A stretch of DNA of 64,000 bases from Tabrizicola fusiformis (lineage in GTDB: Bacteria > Pseudomonadota > Alphaproteobacteria > Rhodobacterales > Rhodobacteraceae). The notes under the pieces were generated by a model. That model searched no databases. It was given only the letters and a program-made list of their open reading frames with translations, and was not told where the DNA came from. Position numbers and translations under genes: made by a program. This document shows positions 9,815 through 20,849 of this stretch, piece by piece. Each line of letters opens with the position of its first letter. Position 1 is the first letter of the stretch. The stretch is taken from contig NZ_JABUHN010000010.1 in the NCBI RefSeq assembly GCF_013328815.1, forward strand, positions 109,679 through 173,678. The letters are read 5' to 3'.

Positions 9815-9869
9815 GATGGGCAATCTGCCCATCTTGCCGATCAGAGGATGGGCAGATTGCCCATCCTAC
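9811..9869. repeat. GTAG palindromic repeat, inverted pair (locus 1)
   Basis: Two copies of a short palindromic repeat face each other. The plus-strand copy (9811-9833) begins GTAGGATGGGCA, followed by the complementary TGCCCATC; the minus-strand copy spans 9846-9869. The plus copy contains the hflX stop TAG at 9812-9814 and the minus copy contains the stop of the convergent acetyltransferase gene (9866-9868). The same element occurs at 13821, 13862, 50860, 52231, 52277 and 60443. The 5' GTAG foot before a hairpin resembles REP elements mobilised by RAYT transposases, but no such transposase gene is in this window. Confidence 0.9.
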
Positions 9870-10402
9870 GCGCCCGGCCTGCCGCCCCAATCCCCGCGCG
9901 GCAGCGCCAGATAGACCGAATCGCACCATTCCTCGCCCCAGAGCAGCGTGCGTTCGGCCCGGTGGGTTTCTCGGAAGCCCAGCCGCGCCAGCAGCCGCAA
10001 CGAGCCTGCATTGCGCGGGTCGGCCTCGGCTGTCAGATGCTCCGGCCCATGCCAGCGGAAAAGATGGTCCACCACCGCCGCCATCGCCTCATGCGCCAGA
10101 CCCATGCCCCAGAAACCGGGATGCAGCAGGAAACCGACCTCGGGCAGGTTCCAGGCGCCGGCCTTGCCGATCACCCGGCCCTGATCGCGGGACACGATCA
10201 CGAAATCATCGGCCTTGCCGCCGACCTCGCCCACGATCATCCGCGCGACAAAGCCTTCGGTCTCGTCCAGCCGCTCATGCGCGGGGCGGGTCCAGTAGCG
10301 CATCGCCTCGGGCCGCGACATCGCGTCATGCAGATCGACCGCATCTTCGGGCCGTGCCTTGCGCAGGATCAGCCGCGGGGTTTCGATGATCTCGGGCTTC
10401 AT
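9866..10402 (-). CDS. GNAT family N-acetyltransferase
   Basis: A 178-residue acetyltransferase of the RimJ/RimL-like type: it starts with the common IIETPRLILRKARPEDA, has the acceptor strand EVGFLLHPGFWGMGLAHEA (acetyl-CoA binding, here GFWGMGLA in place of QxxGxG/A) and ends with ADPRNAGSLRLLARLGFRET, the usual N-x-x-S helix. Start ATG 10402 overlaps the stop of the upstream acylase gene by four bases (ATGA), so it is the second gene of a two-gene operon. The substrate cannot be read from sequence. Its own stop codon lies within a GTAG repeat. Confidence 0.88.
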   Translation of the reverse strand: MKPEIIETPRLILRKARPEDAVDLHDAMSRPEAMRYWTRPAHERLDETEGFVARMIVGEVGGKADDFVIVSRDQGRVIGKAGAWNLPEVGFLLHPGFWGMGLAHEAMAAVVDHLFRWHGPEHLTAEADPRNAGSLRLLARLGFRETHRAERTLLWGEEWCDSVYLALPRGDWGGRPGA

Positions 10403-12867
10403 TTGCCTTCCGGGGTCAGCGTGGTGGTGCCGACGGCGGCTGCGATGGCAAGGGCGGGGTCCAGGCTCATCGGGATATATTCGCCGCGCCGCCACAACTC
10501 GGACAGGTCATCATAGAAGCGCGACAGCGGATGGCCCGACTGCCCCGTGGAGATGATGAAGACCGAACTGTCGGGATCAGCAAAGTCATAGACCCCACGG
10601 TAGGCCCCGGCATGGACATTGGTATAGGGATCGGGCCCGGTGCCCCGGGTGCGCCCCCGCATCAGCGTGGTATCGCCGCCGGAACTGGACTGCCGGATGT
10701 TCACGAAATAGCGCAACACCGGCACCTCTCCCAGCACCGGATGGTCATGCGCCGCCACATGGGCATCGCCCCAGCGCCAGCTTTCCAGATTGGTGCCATA
10801 GCGTTCCGACAGTTGCAGCAGCGCATCGTCCAGCGCCAGACGGGCAATGTCGGTGCAGGTTTCCACCGCCGCCGACTGGATCACGTCGCACCAGATCGAG
10901 GCGCCTGCGGTGTTGCGGTAGACCCGCTCGATGAACAGCGGCTCGGGGTGGACAAACTCATCGGCCAGGGGGCCAAGCTCATCCCGCGTCAGCCGTTCCT
11001 GCAACGCGCGCAGCCAGGCTTCGGCGATCAGCGGTTCGGGCAGATGTTCGTTCATCTCGCCGTTCCATTCGGCCAGAAGGGTCAGCGCGCGCTGGCGCAG
11101 GCGCTCGGGCGTGCCATCGGGGGCGGGTTCGCCGGTGAACCACAGATCGGCGCCGATCAGCGGCAGCAGACTGCGCGCCGTGGGGGAAACCGTATCAAGC
11201 TGCGCCTCGATGAAGCTTTCGCGGGTGTGGACGGCGCGGGTCTTCATCAGCGCCAGCCAGCGTTGAATCCGCTGGGTGTCCCCCCAGTCGAAGGACACAT
11301 GGTTGGGGAAGGGGCGGTCCACCGTCTTGTTGTTGGTATTGCCCAGAAGGCCGCCCACCGGGTTCACAAAGCGCGGATTGCCCTCATAGGGCAGCATCCC
11401 GGTCCAGCGGTTTGCCCCCTCCCATCCGGGGGCGGGCATCCGGCCCCTGGTGCGGTGGCTGGCGTCACGCGCGGGCATGGCGCCGATCAGTTGCATGGCG
11501 ATGCCGTTTTCATCGGCCAGCATCAGGTTCTGCGCCGGGGCGATGAAAAGCCGCCCCGCCTCGATCGCCTCCTCCACCGAAGCCGAGGTCATCAGCCGCA
11601 CCGCCGCCGTCATCGAGGTATCGGCGCCCGAGAGCGCCGTCCATTCCAGCGCCGCGACATGGCCCTGCGGCGTGACCGAGGCGAGGTCATAGTGGCTGCC
11701 GGGCAGCACAGGGCCGCTTTCGGTCCAGCGCTGGGTGATGGTGACCGGGGCGGCATCCTTGATGGTGATGATGGTGCGGCGGGTGATGAAGGGTTTCGGC
11801 CCCTCGGGCGTCAGATATTCCTCGGGGTTCTCGGGGTTCACCCGTTCGATCACCACGTCCTGATCGTCGAGATAGGAGGAGGTCAGGCCCCAGCCCAGCT
11901 TTTCCGACCGCCCGACCAGAACCAGCGGCATCCCCGGAATCGTGCCGCCGATCACCCCGCCCGTGGGCAGTTGCAGCCGCGCCAGATACCAGATCGACGG
12001 CGCCGTCAGCCCCAGATGCGGGTCATTGGCCAAAAGACTGCCCCCCGCCGCCGACTTGCCCGGCATCGCCGCCCAGGCGTTCGAGGCGCCGGCGAAATCG
12101 CGGCTGTGGAAGGGGGACAGCGGATCGTCCAGATAGGCCATCTTCGGCTGCGGCAGCGGGAAGGGGCCGGGCATCAGGCCGGAATACTCGGGCAGGGCGG
12201 CCACGGCGGGGTTGGGATCGTCGGCCAGGATATCGGCCAGACGCTCGGGTGCCAGAACCAGCGAAAGCTGGGCGCGCTGCACCTCATTCTCCAGATGCGC
12301 CGACAGTTGCAGCGCCATCAGTTTCAGGATGGCCAGCGAGTCGGCTGGCGACCATGCGGCGATCTCATTGGAAAAGAAGAAGAACTCGGGCGCCCCCCGG
12401 CCGCGCGCCCCGGCGTTGACCTGCGCGATCCAGGCATTCACCCCGGCGGAATAGGCCGTCAGCGCCGCCTTGGTGCGGTCGTCCTGCACCTCGACCGAGC
12501 TTTGCGCGAGGGTGTAGATGTCCAGCCGCCGCAACAGTTCATCAATCTTAGCGGTGCGGGCGCCGAAAATCTCGGACAGGCGGCCTTGGGCGGAGCGCCG
12601 CAGCATGGTCATCTGCCAGAGCCGGTCCTGCGCATGAACGAAGCCCAAGGCATAAAAGGCATCCGCCTCATCGCGGGCAAAGATATGCGGCACATTGTTG
12701 TTGTTGCGCACGATATCCACCTGCTGGGTGATGCCGGGCAGGGTGAAGTCCTCGTCATAATCGGGCAGGGACCGGCCAAGGATGTAATAGGCCAGCAAGA
12801 CCACCACCAGACCCAGCCCGATCAGGGCGGCAAGGGCACGCAAAAGCCAGCGGAAGGCGACGATCAT
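10399..12867 (-). CDS. Penicillin acylase (amidase) family protein
   Basis: An 822-residue Ntn-hydrolase of the penicillin amidase family. An N-terminal hydrophobic anchor (about 9-30) is followed by the alpha-chain region (NVPHIFARDEADAFYALGFVHAQDRLWQM). The motif GASNAW marks the autocleavage site, with Ser262 as the predicted nucleophile and new N terminus. Later come NDPHLGLTAPSIWYLARL and the GNTNNK segment. The precursor would be cut into two chains and act in the periplasm. Natural substrates of such enzymes include acyl-homoserine lactones and other amides; which one applies here is unknown. It overlaps the acetyltransferase start and is divergent from the dehydrogenase gene at 12951. 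Confidence 0.9.
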   Translation of the reverse strand: MIVAFRWLLRALAALIGLGLVVVLLAYYILGRSLPDYDEDFTLPGITQQVDIVRNNNNVPHIFARDEADAFYALGFVHAQDRLWQMTMLRRSAQGRLSEIFGARTAKIDELLRRLDIYTLAQSSVEVQDDRTKAALTAYSAGVNAWIAQVNAGARGRGAPEFFFFSNEIAAWSPADSLAILKLMALQLSAHLENEVQRAQLSLVLAPERLADILADDPNPAVAALPEYSGLMPGPFPLPQPKMAYLDDPLSPFHSRDFAGASNAWAAMPGKSAAGGSLLANDPHLGLTAPSIWYLARLQLPTGGVIGGTIPGMPLVLVGRSEKLGWGLTSSYLDDQDVVIERVNPENPEEYLTPEGPKPFITRRTIITIKDAAPVTITQRWTESGPVLPGSHYDLASVTPQGHVAALEWTALSGADTSMTAAVRLMTSASVEEAIEAGRLFIAPAQNLMLADENGIAMQLIGAMPARDASHRTRGRMPAPGWEGANRWTGMLPYEGNPRFVNPVGGLLGNTNNKTVDRPFPNHVSFDWGDTQRIQRWLALMKTRAVHTRESFIEAQLDTVSPTARSLLPLIGADLWFTGEPAPDGTPERLRQRALTLLAEWNGEMNEHLPEPLIAEAWLRALQERLTRDELGPLADEFVHPEPLFIERVYRNTAGASIWCDVIQSAAVETCTDIARLALDDALLQLSERYGTNLESWRWGDAHVAAHDHPVLGEVPVLRYFVNIRQSSSGGDTTLMRGRTRGTGPDPYTNVHAGAYRGVYDFADPDSSVFIISTGQSGHPLSRFYDDLSELWRRGEYIPMSLDPALAIAAAVGTTTLTPEGK

Positions 12868-12950
12868 CGGGGGGACTGTCCTTGACGGGAATGACGCGAT
12901 GCCTTCCTAGTCCAAAGCCGGATGGGCGGCAATGCAAGGGGATCTGCACG

Positions 12951-13814
12951 ATGGCGAAACTGGCGTTTCTGGGCCTTGGGGTGATGGGCTTTCCGATGGC
13001 GGGGCATCTGGCGGCCAAGGGCCATCAGGTGACGGTCTGGAACCGCAGCCCGGCCAAGGCCGAAACCTGGGTTGCCCGCCATGGCGGCGCCCGCGCCCTG
13101 ACGGCGCGCGAGGCGGCGGCGGGCGCCGATTTCGTGATGGCCTGCGTCGGCAATGACGATGACCTGCGGCAGGTCTGCCTTGGCGCTGATGGCGCCTTTG
13201 CCGGCATGGCGCCCGGCGCGGTTCTGGTCGATCACACCACGGTTTCGGCGCAGGTCACCCGCGAACTGGCGGCGGTGGCGGCCGAACGCGGCATCGGTTT
13301 CGTCGATGCGCCGGTTTCCGGCGGTCAGGCGGGGGCGGAAAATGGCGTGCTGTCGATCATGTGCGGCGGCACCGAAGCCGATTATGCCGCGGCCGAACCG
13401 GTGATGGCCGCCTATGCCCGCATTTGCCGCCGTCTTGGCGGCAGCGGCGCCGGGCAATTGGCCAAGATGATGAACCAGATCTGCATCGCGGGCCTGATGC
13501 AGGGCCTGTCCGAGGCGCTGGCCTTTGGCCAGAAGGCCGGGCTGGACGGGGCGGCGGTGGTCGAGGTGATCGCGCAGGGTGCTGCCGGAAGCTGGCAGAT
13601 GGTCAACCGCCATAAGACCATGCTGGAAGGCAAGTTCGACTACGGCTTTGCCGTGGACTGGATGCGCAAGGATCTGAAGATCTGTCTGGAAACCGCCGAT
13701 CAGATCGGCGCGGCCCTGCCGGTGACGGCGCTGATCGACCAGTTCTACAAGGATGTGCAGCAAATGGGCGGCGGGCGGAACGACACCTCCAGCCTGATCC
13801 GCCGGTTGGGCTGA
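12951..13814 (+). CDS. NAD-dependent 3-hydroxyisobutyrate dehydrogenase family protein
   Basis: A 287-residue beta-hydroxyacid dehydrogenase. It shows the N-terminal dinucleotide fold (FLGLGVMGFPMAGHLAAKGH), the substrate signature DAPVSGGQAGAENG, and the catalytic lysine motif GQLAKMMNQ. The family includes 3-hydroxyisobutyrate dehydrogenase (valine breakdown), tartronate semialdehyde reductase and others; I cannot choose between them. ATG 12951, with AGGGGA about 10 bases upstream, gives the standard N terminus although the frame is open from 12882. It is divergent from the acylase gene (83-base gap, room for a shared promoter region) and is followed by a GTAG repeat pair. Confidence 0.9.
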   Translation: MAKLAFLGLGVMGFPMAGHLAAKGHQVTVWNRSPAKAETWVARHGGARALTAREAAAGADFVMACVGNDDDLRQVCLGADGAFAGMAPGAVLVDHTTVSAQVTRELAAVAAERGIGFVDAPVSGGQAGAENGVLSIMCGGTEADYAAAEPVMAAYARICRRLGGSGAGQLAKMMNQICIAGLMQGLSEALAFGQKAGLDGAAVVEVIAQGAAGSWQMVNRHKTMLEGKFDYGFAVDWMRKDLKICLETADQIGAALPVTALIDQFYKDVQQMGGGRNDTSSLIRRLG

Positions 13815-13820
13815 CGGGGA

Positions 13821-13885
13821 GGATGGGCAGATTACCCATCCTACGAAGGCCCGAACCGCAGGTAGGATGGGCAATCTGCCCATCC
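13821..13885. repeat. GTAG palindromic repeat, inverted pair (locus 2)
   Basis: A minus-oriented copy (13821-13844, one mismatch ATTACCC) and a plus-oriented copy (13862-13885) sit between the convergent dehydrogenase and SYLF genes, 17 bases apart. Here neither gene uses the repeat for its stop codon: the dehydrogenase ends at 13814 and the lipoprotein at 13896. The pair likely folds into two adjacent hairpins in either transcript. Confidence 0.88.
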
Positions 13886-13895
13886 TCACAAAGGA

Positions 13896-14456
13896 TTACG
13901 GAATGATCCGGCTATACTTCACGCCCGCCAGCGTCGCCCCCGCGATCAACCCCTGCTGACCGAAGACAAGGCCGATCACCGGGTCCATCTCGGTGGTTTC
14001 CTTGCCAAGGCTGGCGCCCTGTTCCGGCGTGGCATAGCGCACATCGGCGCCCGCCGCCCAGCCATTGGACCGCCGGAAGCCCTGCAACGCGGCATCGGTC
14101 ATGAAGAACAGCGCATGGGCATATTGCTGTGCCCCGATCTGAAAGCCGATGGTGGCCCGGGCGGCGGAATAATAATCCACCGTCACCCCGTTGATCCGCA
14201 AGGCGCCCCGGCCATAGCCGCCGCCGATGCCGAACCCCGCCTCGGTCACCAGGGGCATATAAAGCACCCCCAGCGCGCGCGAAGCAAGGTCGCGCGTGCC
14301 CGGATAGCGGCCAAAGAGATAGTCGCGCGTCGCATCCACCCGCGCGTCGATCTGCGCCGCACCGCGTGAGCCGATGCCATTGCCCGTCACACAGGCCGAC
14401 AGCGCCAGCGCGCCGCCCGATGCCAGAAAGATCCGTCTTGAAACCTTGGTCGCCAT
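13896..14456 (-). CDS. SYLF (YSC84-like) domain lipoprotein
   Basis: A 186-residue exported protein. The N terminus combines a twin-arginine motif (SRRIFL, 6-11) with a lipobox LSAC whose Cys22 would be lipidated, so a Tat-dependent lipoprotein is predicted. The mature part matches the SYLF/YSC84 domain (ALGVLYMPLVTEAGFGIGGGYGRGAL, then GFQIGAQQYAHALFFMT). Eukaryotic SYLF domains bind phosphoinositides; the bacterial role is unclear, probably envelope maintenance. It lies 86 bases downstream of hemB on the same strand; the gap contains TTGTTGACAG-like sequence, so separate transcription is possible. Confidence 0.85.
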   Translation of the reverse strand: MATKVSRRIFLASGGALALSACVTGNGIGSRGAAQIDARVDATRDYLFGRYPGTRDLASRALGVLYMPLVTEAGFGIGGGYGRGALRINGVTVDYYSAARATIGFQIGAQQYAHALFFMTDAALQGFRRSNGWAAGADVRYATPEQGASLGKETTEMDPVIGLVFGQQGLIAGATLAGVKYSRIIP

Positions 14457-14542
14457 ACTGCCGCCTCCTCGCCCGTCAGGGCTTACCCGCCCTTTGTTGA
14501 CAGAAGGTTATCCGGTCTTTGCGGCGCTGTCATCTGGTCGCA

Positions 14543-16187
<1,645 letters not shown>

Positions 16188-19100
16188 ATGGCGGCCGAGC
16201 GCATCATCTCGGGCGGCGCGCCCGAGGGCTTTGACGCCCGGCTGCTGATCCGCGAACTGGGCCGCGGCCAGCCGGTGATCCATGTCGCGCGCGACGACAA
16301 GCGGATGGAGGCGATGCGCGCCGCCCTCGCCGTCATGGCGCCCGGAACCGTGGTGCTGGAATTTCCGGCATGGGACTGTCTGCCCTATGACCGGGTGTCG
16401 CCCAATCCCACGATTTCGGCGCGGCGGATGGCCACGCTGGCCACGCTGGCGGCGGGGCTGAACGGTGCCTTCGTGCTGCTGACCACACTGGCGGCGGCAA
16501 CGCAGCGGATACCGGCGCGCGAGGTGCTGCGCGGCGCCAGCTTTGCCGCCCGGGTGGGCGACCGGGTGGATGAGGCACATCTGCGCGGCTTTCTGGCGCG
16601 GATGGGCTTTTCGCCGGTCTCCACCGTGGCCGAGCCGGGGGATTTCGCCATTCGCGGCGGCATCGTTGACCTTTGGCCGCCGGGCAAGGGCGGGCCGATC
16701 CGGCTGGATTTCTTTGGCGATCAGTTGGACGGCGCCCGCCGCTTTGATCCGGTGACCCAGCGCACCACCGAAAAGCTGTCAGCCGTCGAATTCGCCCCGA
16801 TGTCGGAAATCATTCTGGACGAGGCCGCGATCACCCGCTTCCGCCAGACCTACCGGGTGGAATTCGGCGCAGGCGGGCAGGATGACCCGCTTTATGAAGC
16901 CGTTTCGGCGGGTCGCAAGCATCAGGGGATGGAGCATTGGCTGCCCTTCTTCCACGAGCGGCTTGAGACGCTGTTCGACCATCTGCCCGATGCCTCGGTC
17001 ATGCTGGACGATCAGGTGACGCCCGCCCGCCTTTCCCGCTGGGAAGGCATCGCCGACGCCTATGACGCAAGGCGCGAGGCGATGAATGCGCGCGGGCGGC
17101 TGGATTCGGTCTACAAACCCTGCGCACCGGGGCTGCTCTATCTGGACGATGCCGCGTGGGAGGCCGCACTGGCGCCCCTGCGCGTGGCGCAGCTTTCGCC
17201 CTTGGCGCAGGCGCCGGGGCCGGGGGTTCTGGATTCCGGCGGGCGGATCGGCCGCAACTTCGCGCCCGAGCGGCAACAGGAAAGCATCAGCCTGTTCGGT
17301 GCCTTGGCCGACCATCTTCAGGAGTTGCGTCAAGACCGGCAGGTGGTGATCGCCTCATGGTCCGAAGGCGCGCGGGAACGGCTGAAGGGGCTTCTGGACG
17401 ATCAGAAGGTCAAGGGCGCCGCCCTTGTGAAGGATTTCCGCGAGGTGCCTGAAGGCAAAGGCGGATTGTTCCTGATGATCTGGGCGCTGGAGGCCGGGTT
17501 CACCGCGCCCGGCCTTGCCGTGATTTCCGAACAGGACATTCTGGGCGACCGTCTGGCGGCCAAACCCCGGCGCAAGCGCAAGGCCGAAAACTTCCTGCGC
17601 GACGCCGAAAGCCTGTCTCCGGGCGACCTTGTGGTGCATGTCGAGCATGGGGTGGGCCGTTACCTTGGCCTTGAAACCATCACCGCGCTGGGGGCGCCCC
17701 ATGCCTGCGTTGCTCTGGAATATGCCGACAATGCCAAGCTTTACCTGCCGGTCGAGAATATCGAGCTGCTCAGCCGTTACGGTCATGAAGAGGGGCTGCT
17801 GGACCGTCTGGGCGGCGGGGCATGGCAGGCCAAGAAGGCCAAGCTCAAGGAACGCATCAAGGAGATTGCCGACCGCCTGATGCGGATTGCAGCCGAGCGT
17901 GCCCTGCGCCATGCGCCCATTCTGGAGGCGCCCCATTCCATATGGGAGGCTTTTGCCGCCCGCTTCCCCTATCAGGAAACCGATGACCAGCTTGCGGCGA
18001 TTGCCGATGTGGTGGCCGATCTGGAAAAGGGCAGCCCGATGGACCGCTTGGTCGTCGGTGATGTCGGCTTCGGCAAAACCGAGGTGGCGATGCGCGCGGC
18101 CTTTGTCGCCGCCATGTCGGGGATGCAGGTGGCGGTGATCTGCCCGACGACGCTGCTGGCCCGGCAGCATTATCGCAGCTTTGCCGAACGGTTCCGCGGC
18201 TTTCCGATATCGGTCAAGCCCCTGTCGCGTTTCGTTTCTGCCAAAGAGGCGAATGCCACCCGCGCCGCCATGGCCGAAGGGCAGGTGGATATCGTGGTCG
18301 GCACCCATGCGCTTTTGGCAAAGGGCGTGCGGTTCAAGAACCTTGGCCTGCTGATCATCGACGAGGAACAGCATTTCGGCGTGGCCCATAAGGAACGCCT
18401 GAAGGAAATGCGCTCGGAAATCCACGTCCTGACGCTGACTGCGACGCCGATTCCGCGCACGCTGCAACTGTCGCTGACGGGGGTGCGTGACCTGTCGCTG
18501 ATCGCCACGCCGCCGGTGGACCGCCTGGCCATCCGCACCTATGTCAGCGAATTCGACACCATCACCATCCGCGAGGCGCTCTTGCGTGAGCATTACCGCG
18601 GCGGGCAAAGCTTCTATGTGGTGCCGCGCCTGTCGGACCTGCCCGAGATCGAGGAGTTCCTGAAAACCCATGTGCCGGAGGTCAGCTATCTGGTGGCGCA
18701 TGGCCAGATGGCAGCGGGCGATCTGGATCAGCGGATGAATGATTTCTACGACGGCAAGGCGGATGTGCTCTTGGCCACAACCATCGTGGAATCGGGTCTG
18801 GATATTCCCACGGCGAACACGATGATCGTGCATCGCGCCGATATGTTCGGCCTTAGCCAGCTTTATCAGATCCGGGGCCGGGTCGGCCGGTCAAAGACGC
18901 GGGCCTATTGCTTCCTCACGACGAAACCGCGTAGCCCGCTGACACCGCAGGCGCAGAAACGGCTGCGGCTTCTGGGCAGCCTTGACAATCTGGGTGCGGG
19001 CTTCAACCTTGCCAGCCATGACCTTGATTTGCGCGGGGCGGGCAACCTCTTGGGCGAGGAACAGTCGGGCCATATCAAGGAAGTCGGCTATGAGCTTTAC

Positions 19101-19625
19101 CAGCAGATGCTGGAAGAGACGATTGCCAAGATCAAATCCGGCGAGATCGGCGGGTTGAGTGCGATTGACGACCAATGGTCGCCGCAGATCAACCTTGGCG
19201 TGCCGGTGATGATCCCCGAGACCTATATTCCCGATCTGGACATCCGCCTTGGCCTCTATCGCCGCCTGTCGTCGCTGGCGACCAAGGTGGAGCTTGAGGG
19301 GTTTGCTGCGGAGATGATCGACCGTTTCGGCCCGTTGCCGAAAGAGGTCAACACGCTCATGCTGATCGTGCGGATCAAGGCGATGTGCAAACGCGCGGGC
19401 ATCAGCCGGATCGACGCCGGGCCGAAAGGCGCCACGGTGCAGTTCCACAATGACAAATTCGCCAATCCGGCGGGTCTGGTGGAATTCATCCGCGAACAGG
19501 GCGCAGCGGCAAAGGTGCAGGGCAACAAGATCGTGTTGCAGGGCGAGATGAAGTCGGAAGCCGACCGCATCAAGGGCGCCTTCGCCATCGCCCGCGACCT
19601 GGCCGAAAAAGCCCGGGCCAAGTAG
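16188..19625 (+). CDS. mfd: Transcription-repair coupling factor Mfd
   Basis: 1145 residues, full length for the family (E. coli about 1148). It shows the UvrB-like N-terminal module (LPYDRVSPNPTISARRMATL; PGDFAIRGGIVDLWP), the RNA polymerase interaction domain (GDLVVHVEHGVGRYLGLE), and the SF2 translocase with Walker A GDVGFGKTE (624-632), the DEEQ box, TATPIPRTLQ and motif VI QIRGRVGRSK. Mfd removes RNA polymerase stalled at DNA lesions and recruits UvrA. It begins at the base after the upstream gene's stop and ends on a hairpin shared with the convergent transporter gene. Confidence 0.97.
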   Translation: MAAERIISGGAPEGFDARLLIRELGRGQPVIHVARDDKRMEAMRAALAVMAPGTVVLEFPAWDCLPYDRVSPNPTISARRMATLATLAAGLNGAFVLLTTLAAATQRIPAREVLRGASFAARVGDRVDEAHLRGFLARMGFSPVSTVAEPGDFAIRGGIVDLWPPGKGGPIRLDFFGDQLDGARRFDPVTQRTTEKLSAVEFAPMSEIILDEAAITRFRQTYRVEFGAGGQDDPLYEAVSAGRKHQGMEHWLPFFHERLETLFDHLPDASVMLDDQVTPARLSRWEGIADAYDARREAMNARGRLDSVYKPCAPGLLYLDDAAWEAALAPLRVAQLSPLAQAPGPGVLDSGGRIGRNFAPERQQESISLFGALADHLQELRQDRQVVIASWSEGARERLKGLLDDQKVKGAALVKDFREVPEGKGGLFLMIWALEAGFTAPGLAVISEQDILGDRLAAKPRRKRKAENFLRDAESLSPGDLVVHVEHGVGRYLGLETITALGAPHACVALEYADNAKLYLPVENIELLSRYGHEEGLLDRLGGGAWQAKKAKLKERIKEIADRLMRIAAERALRHAPILEAPHSIWEAFAARFPYQETDDQLAAIADVVADLEKGSPMDRLVVGDVGFGKTEVAMRAAFVAAMSGMQVAVICPTTLLARQHYRSFAERFRGFPISVKPLSRFVSAKEANATRAAMAEGQVDIVVGTHALLAKGVRFKNLGLLIIDEEQHFGVAHKERLKEMRSEIHVLTLTATPIPRTLQLSLTGVRDLSLIATPPVDRLAIRTYVSEFDTITIREALLREHYRGGQSFYVVPRLSDLPEIEEFLKTHVPEVSYLVAHGQMAAGDLDQRMNDFYDGKADVLLATTIVESGLDIPTANTMIVHRADMFGLSQLYQIRGRVGRSKTRAYCFLTTKPRSPLTPQAQKRLRLLGSLDNLGAGFNLASHDLDLRGAGNLLGEEQSGHIKEVGYELYQQMLEETIAKIKSGEIGGLSAIDDQWSPQINLGVPVMIPETYIPDLDIRLGLYRRLSSLATKVELEGFAAEMIDRFGPLPKEVNTLMLIVRIKAMCKRAGISRIDAGPKGATVQFHNDKFANPAGLVEFIREQGAAAKVQGNKIVLQGEMKSEADRIKGAFAIARDLAEKARAK

Positions 19626-19650
19626 AAAATTCTTCGTCCGAAGAATTTTC
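19625..19650. terminator. Symmetric hairpin between convergent mfd and MFS gene
   Basis: A perfect inverted repeat with 12-base arms (GAAAATTCTTCG and CGAAGAATTTTC, 2-base loop) starts on the last G of the mfd stop codon. The stem is AT-rich at its base and reads the same on both strands, so it could end transcripts from mfd and from the convergent transporter gene that stops at 19658. There is no long T run, so efficiency as an intrinsic terminator is uncertain. Confidence 0.65.
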
Positions 19651-19657
19651 GCCCGGC

Positions 19658-20848
19658 TTAACGCGCCAAGCGCATCAGACCCAGACAGAGAATGGCATAG
19701 GCCAGCACCCCCGCCATCAGCGGCAATGCCGTGCCGTCAAACAGCAGCCCCAGCGGCACCGCCAGCAAGACCGAGCCGATGGTGCCCAAGGACGAGATCA
19801 CCGAGGCGGCCAGCCCCGCGACATGGCCCAAGGGCTCCATCGCCATGGCGTTCAGATTGCCCAGCGTCAGCCCCATCATGGCAAAGATGCAGATGGTCCA
19901 CAGGATATGCGCCGGAAAGGCGAGACTCTCGGGCATGAGGCCGGCAACATTCAGGAACCAGAGCCCGCCCGTCACCGCGATCTGCGCCGCGAAGGTCAGG
20001 TTCAGCACCCGCCGCATTCCCAGCCGCACCACCACCCGCGCATTCACGATCGAACCCCACATCGACACCACGGCAATCAGCGCGAACCACAAGGGGAAGC
20101 TTTCGGCCCGGCCAAAGCGCAGATCGAATATCCCCTGCATCGAAGACAGCACGCCGAACAGCATCCCCGACACCAGCGCCTGCACAAGGATGGACAGCCG
20201 CACCACGCGCAGCGACAGCACCTCGCGCGTGGCGGCCCAGAGGGCGGCGGGCTCCAGCGGCTTGCGCCGTTCGGGCGGCAGGGTTTCGGGCTGACGCAGG
20301 GCGAACCAGCCCATGGTCAGGGCCGAAAAGACCAGAAAGGCAATGAAAATCCCCTGCCAGGGGCCAAAGCCCATCACCGCCTGACCCATCAGTGGCGCCA
20401 CGGCAGGCACCAACGAAAAGATCGACATTGCGACAGACACGATCTTGGCCATCTCGCGCCCGGAATAGAGGTCGCGCACGATGGCCAGTGTCACCGTCCG
20501 CGGCCCGGCGGCGCCAATGCCCTGAATGACGCGGGCGATCAGCAGCATTTCCAGCGAGGGCGCCGCCCAGCAGGCCAGTGCCGCCAGCGCATAGAGCGCG
20601 CCCCCCGCCAGCAGCACCCGCCGCCGCCCGAAACGGTCCGACAGCGGCCCGGCGAACAGCGTGCCGATCCCCATGCCCAGCACGAAGCTTGTCACCACCA
20701 GTTGCGCGCGGTTCGGGGCGCCCGGGCTCATGGTGGCGGCGATTTCGGGCAGCGCGGGCAGCATCGCGTCAATCGACAGCGCCACGGTGGCGAAGAGCAT
20801 GGCGATGAGGATGGTGAACTCGGTCCGCGAGGGCAGGGTCTGGGGCAT
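19658..20848 (-). CDS. Bcr/CflA-type MFS multidrug exporter
   Basis: A 396-residue transporter of the major facilitator superfamily with 12 predicted membrane segments. The motif-A loop GPLSDRFGRRRVLL lies between helices 2 and 3, and the N terminus (ALSIDAMLPALPEIAATM) is characteristic of the Bcr/CflA drug-proton antiporters. Motif C-like ARVIQGIGAAGPRTVTLAIVRD is present. The transported drug cannot be inferred. It is the last gene of a minus-strand run (acyl-CoA synthetase, DsbA-like, YdjM-like, this gene) with one base between the YdjM-like stop and this start. Confidence 0.9.
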   Translation of the reverse strand: MPQTLPSRTEFTILIAMLFATVALSIDAMLPALPEIAATMSPGAPNRAQLVVTSFVLGMGIGTLFAGPLSDRFGRRRVLLAGGALYALAALACWAAPSLEMLLIARVIQGIGAAGPRTVTLAIVRDLYSGREMAKIVSVAMSIFSLVPAVAPLMGQAVMGFGPWQGIFIAFLVFSALTMGWFALRQPETLPPERRKPLEPAALWAATREVLSLRVVRLSILVQALVSGMLFGVLSSMQGIFDLRFGRAESFPLWFALIAVVSMWGSIVNARVVVRLGMRRVLNLTFAAQIAVTGGLWFLNVAGLMPESLAFPAHILWTICIFAMMGLTLGNLNAMAMEPLGHVAGLAASVISSLGTIGSVLLAVPLGLLFDGTALPLMAGVLAYAILCLGLMRLAR

Positions 20849-20849
20849 G

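Noticed and set aside
10531..12885. An open frame of 784 codons on the plus strand opposite the penicillin acylase gene
   Set aside because: No recognisable motifs, no ribosome binding site, and a His/Arg/Gln-rich composition typical of antisense frames. The minus-strand acylase has full family motifs.
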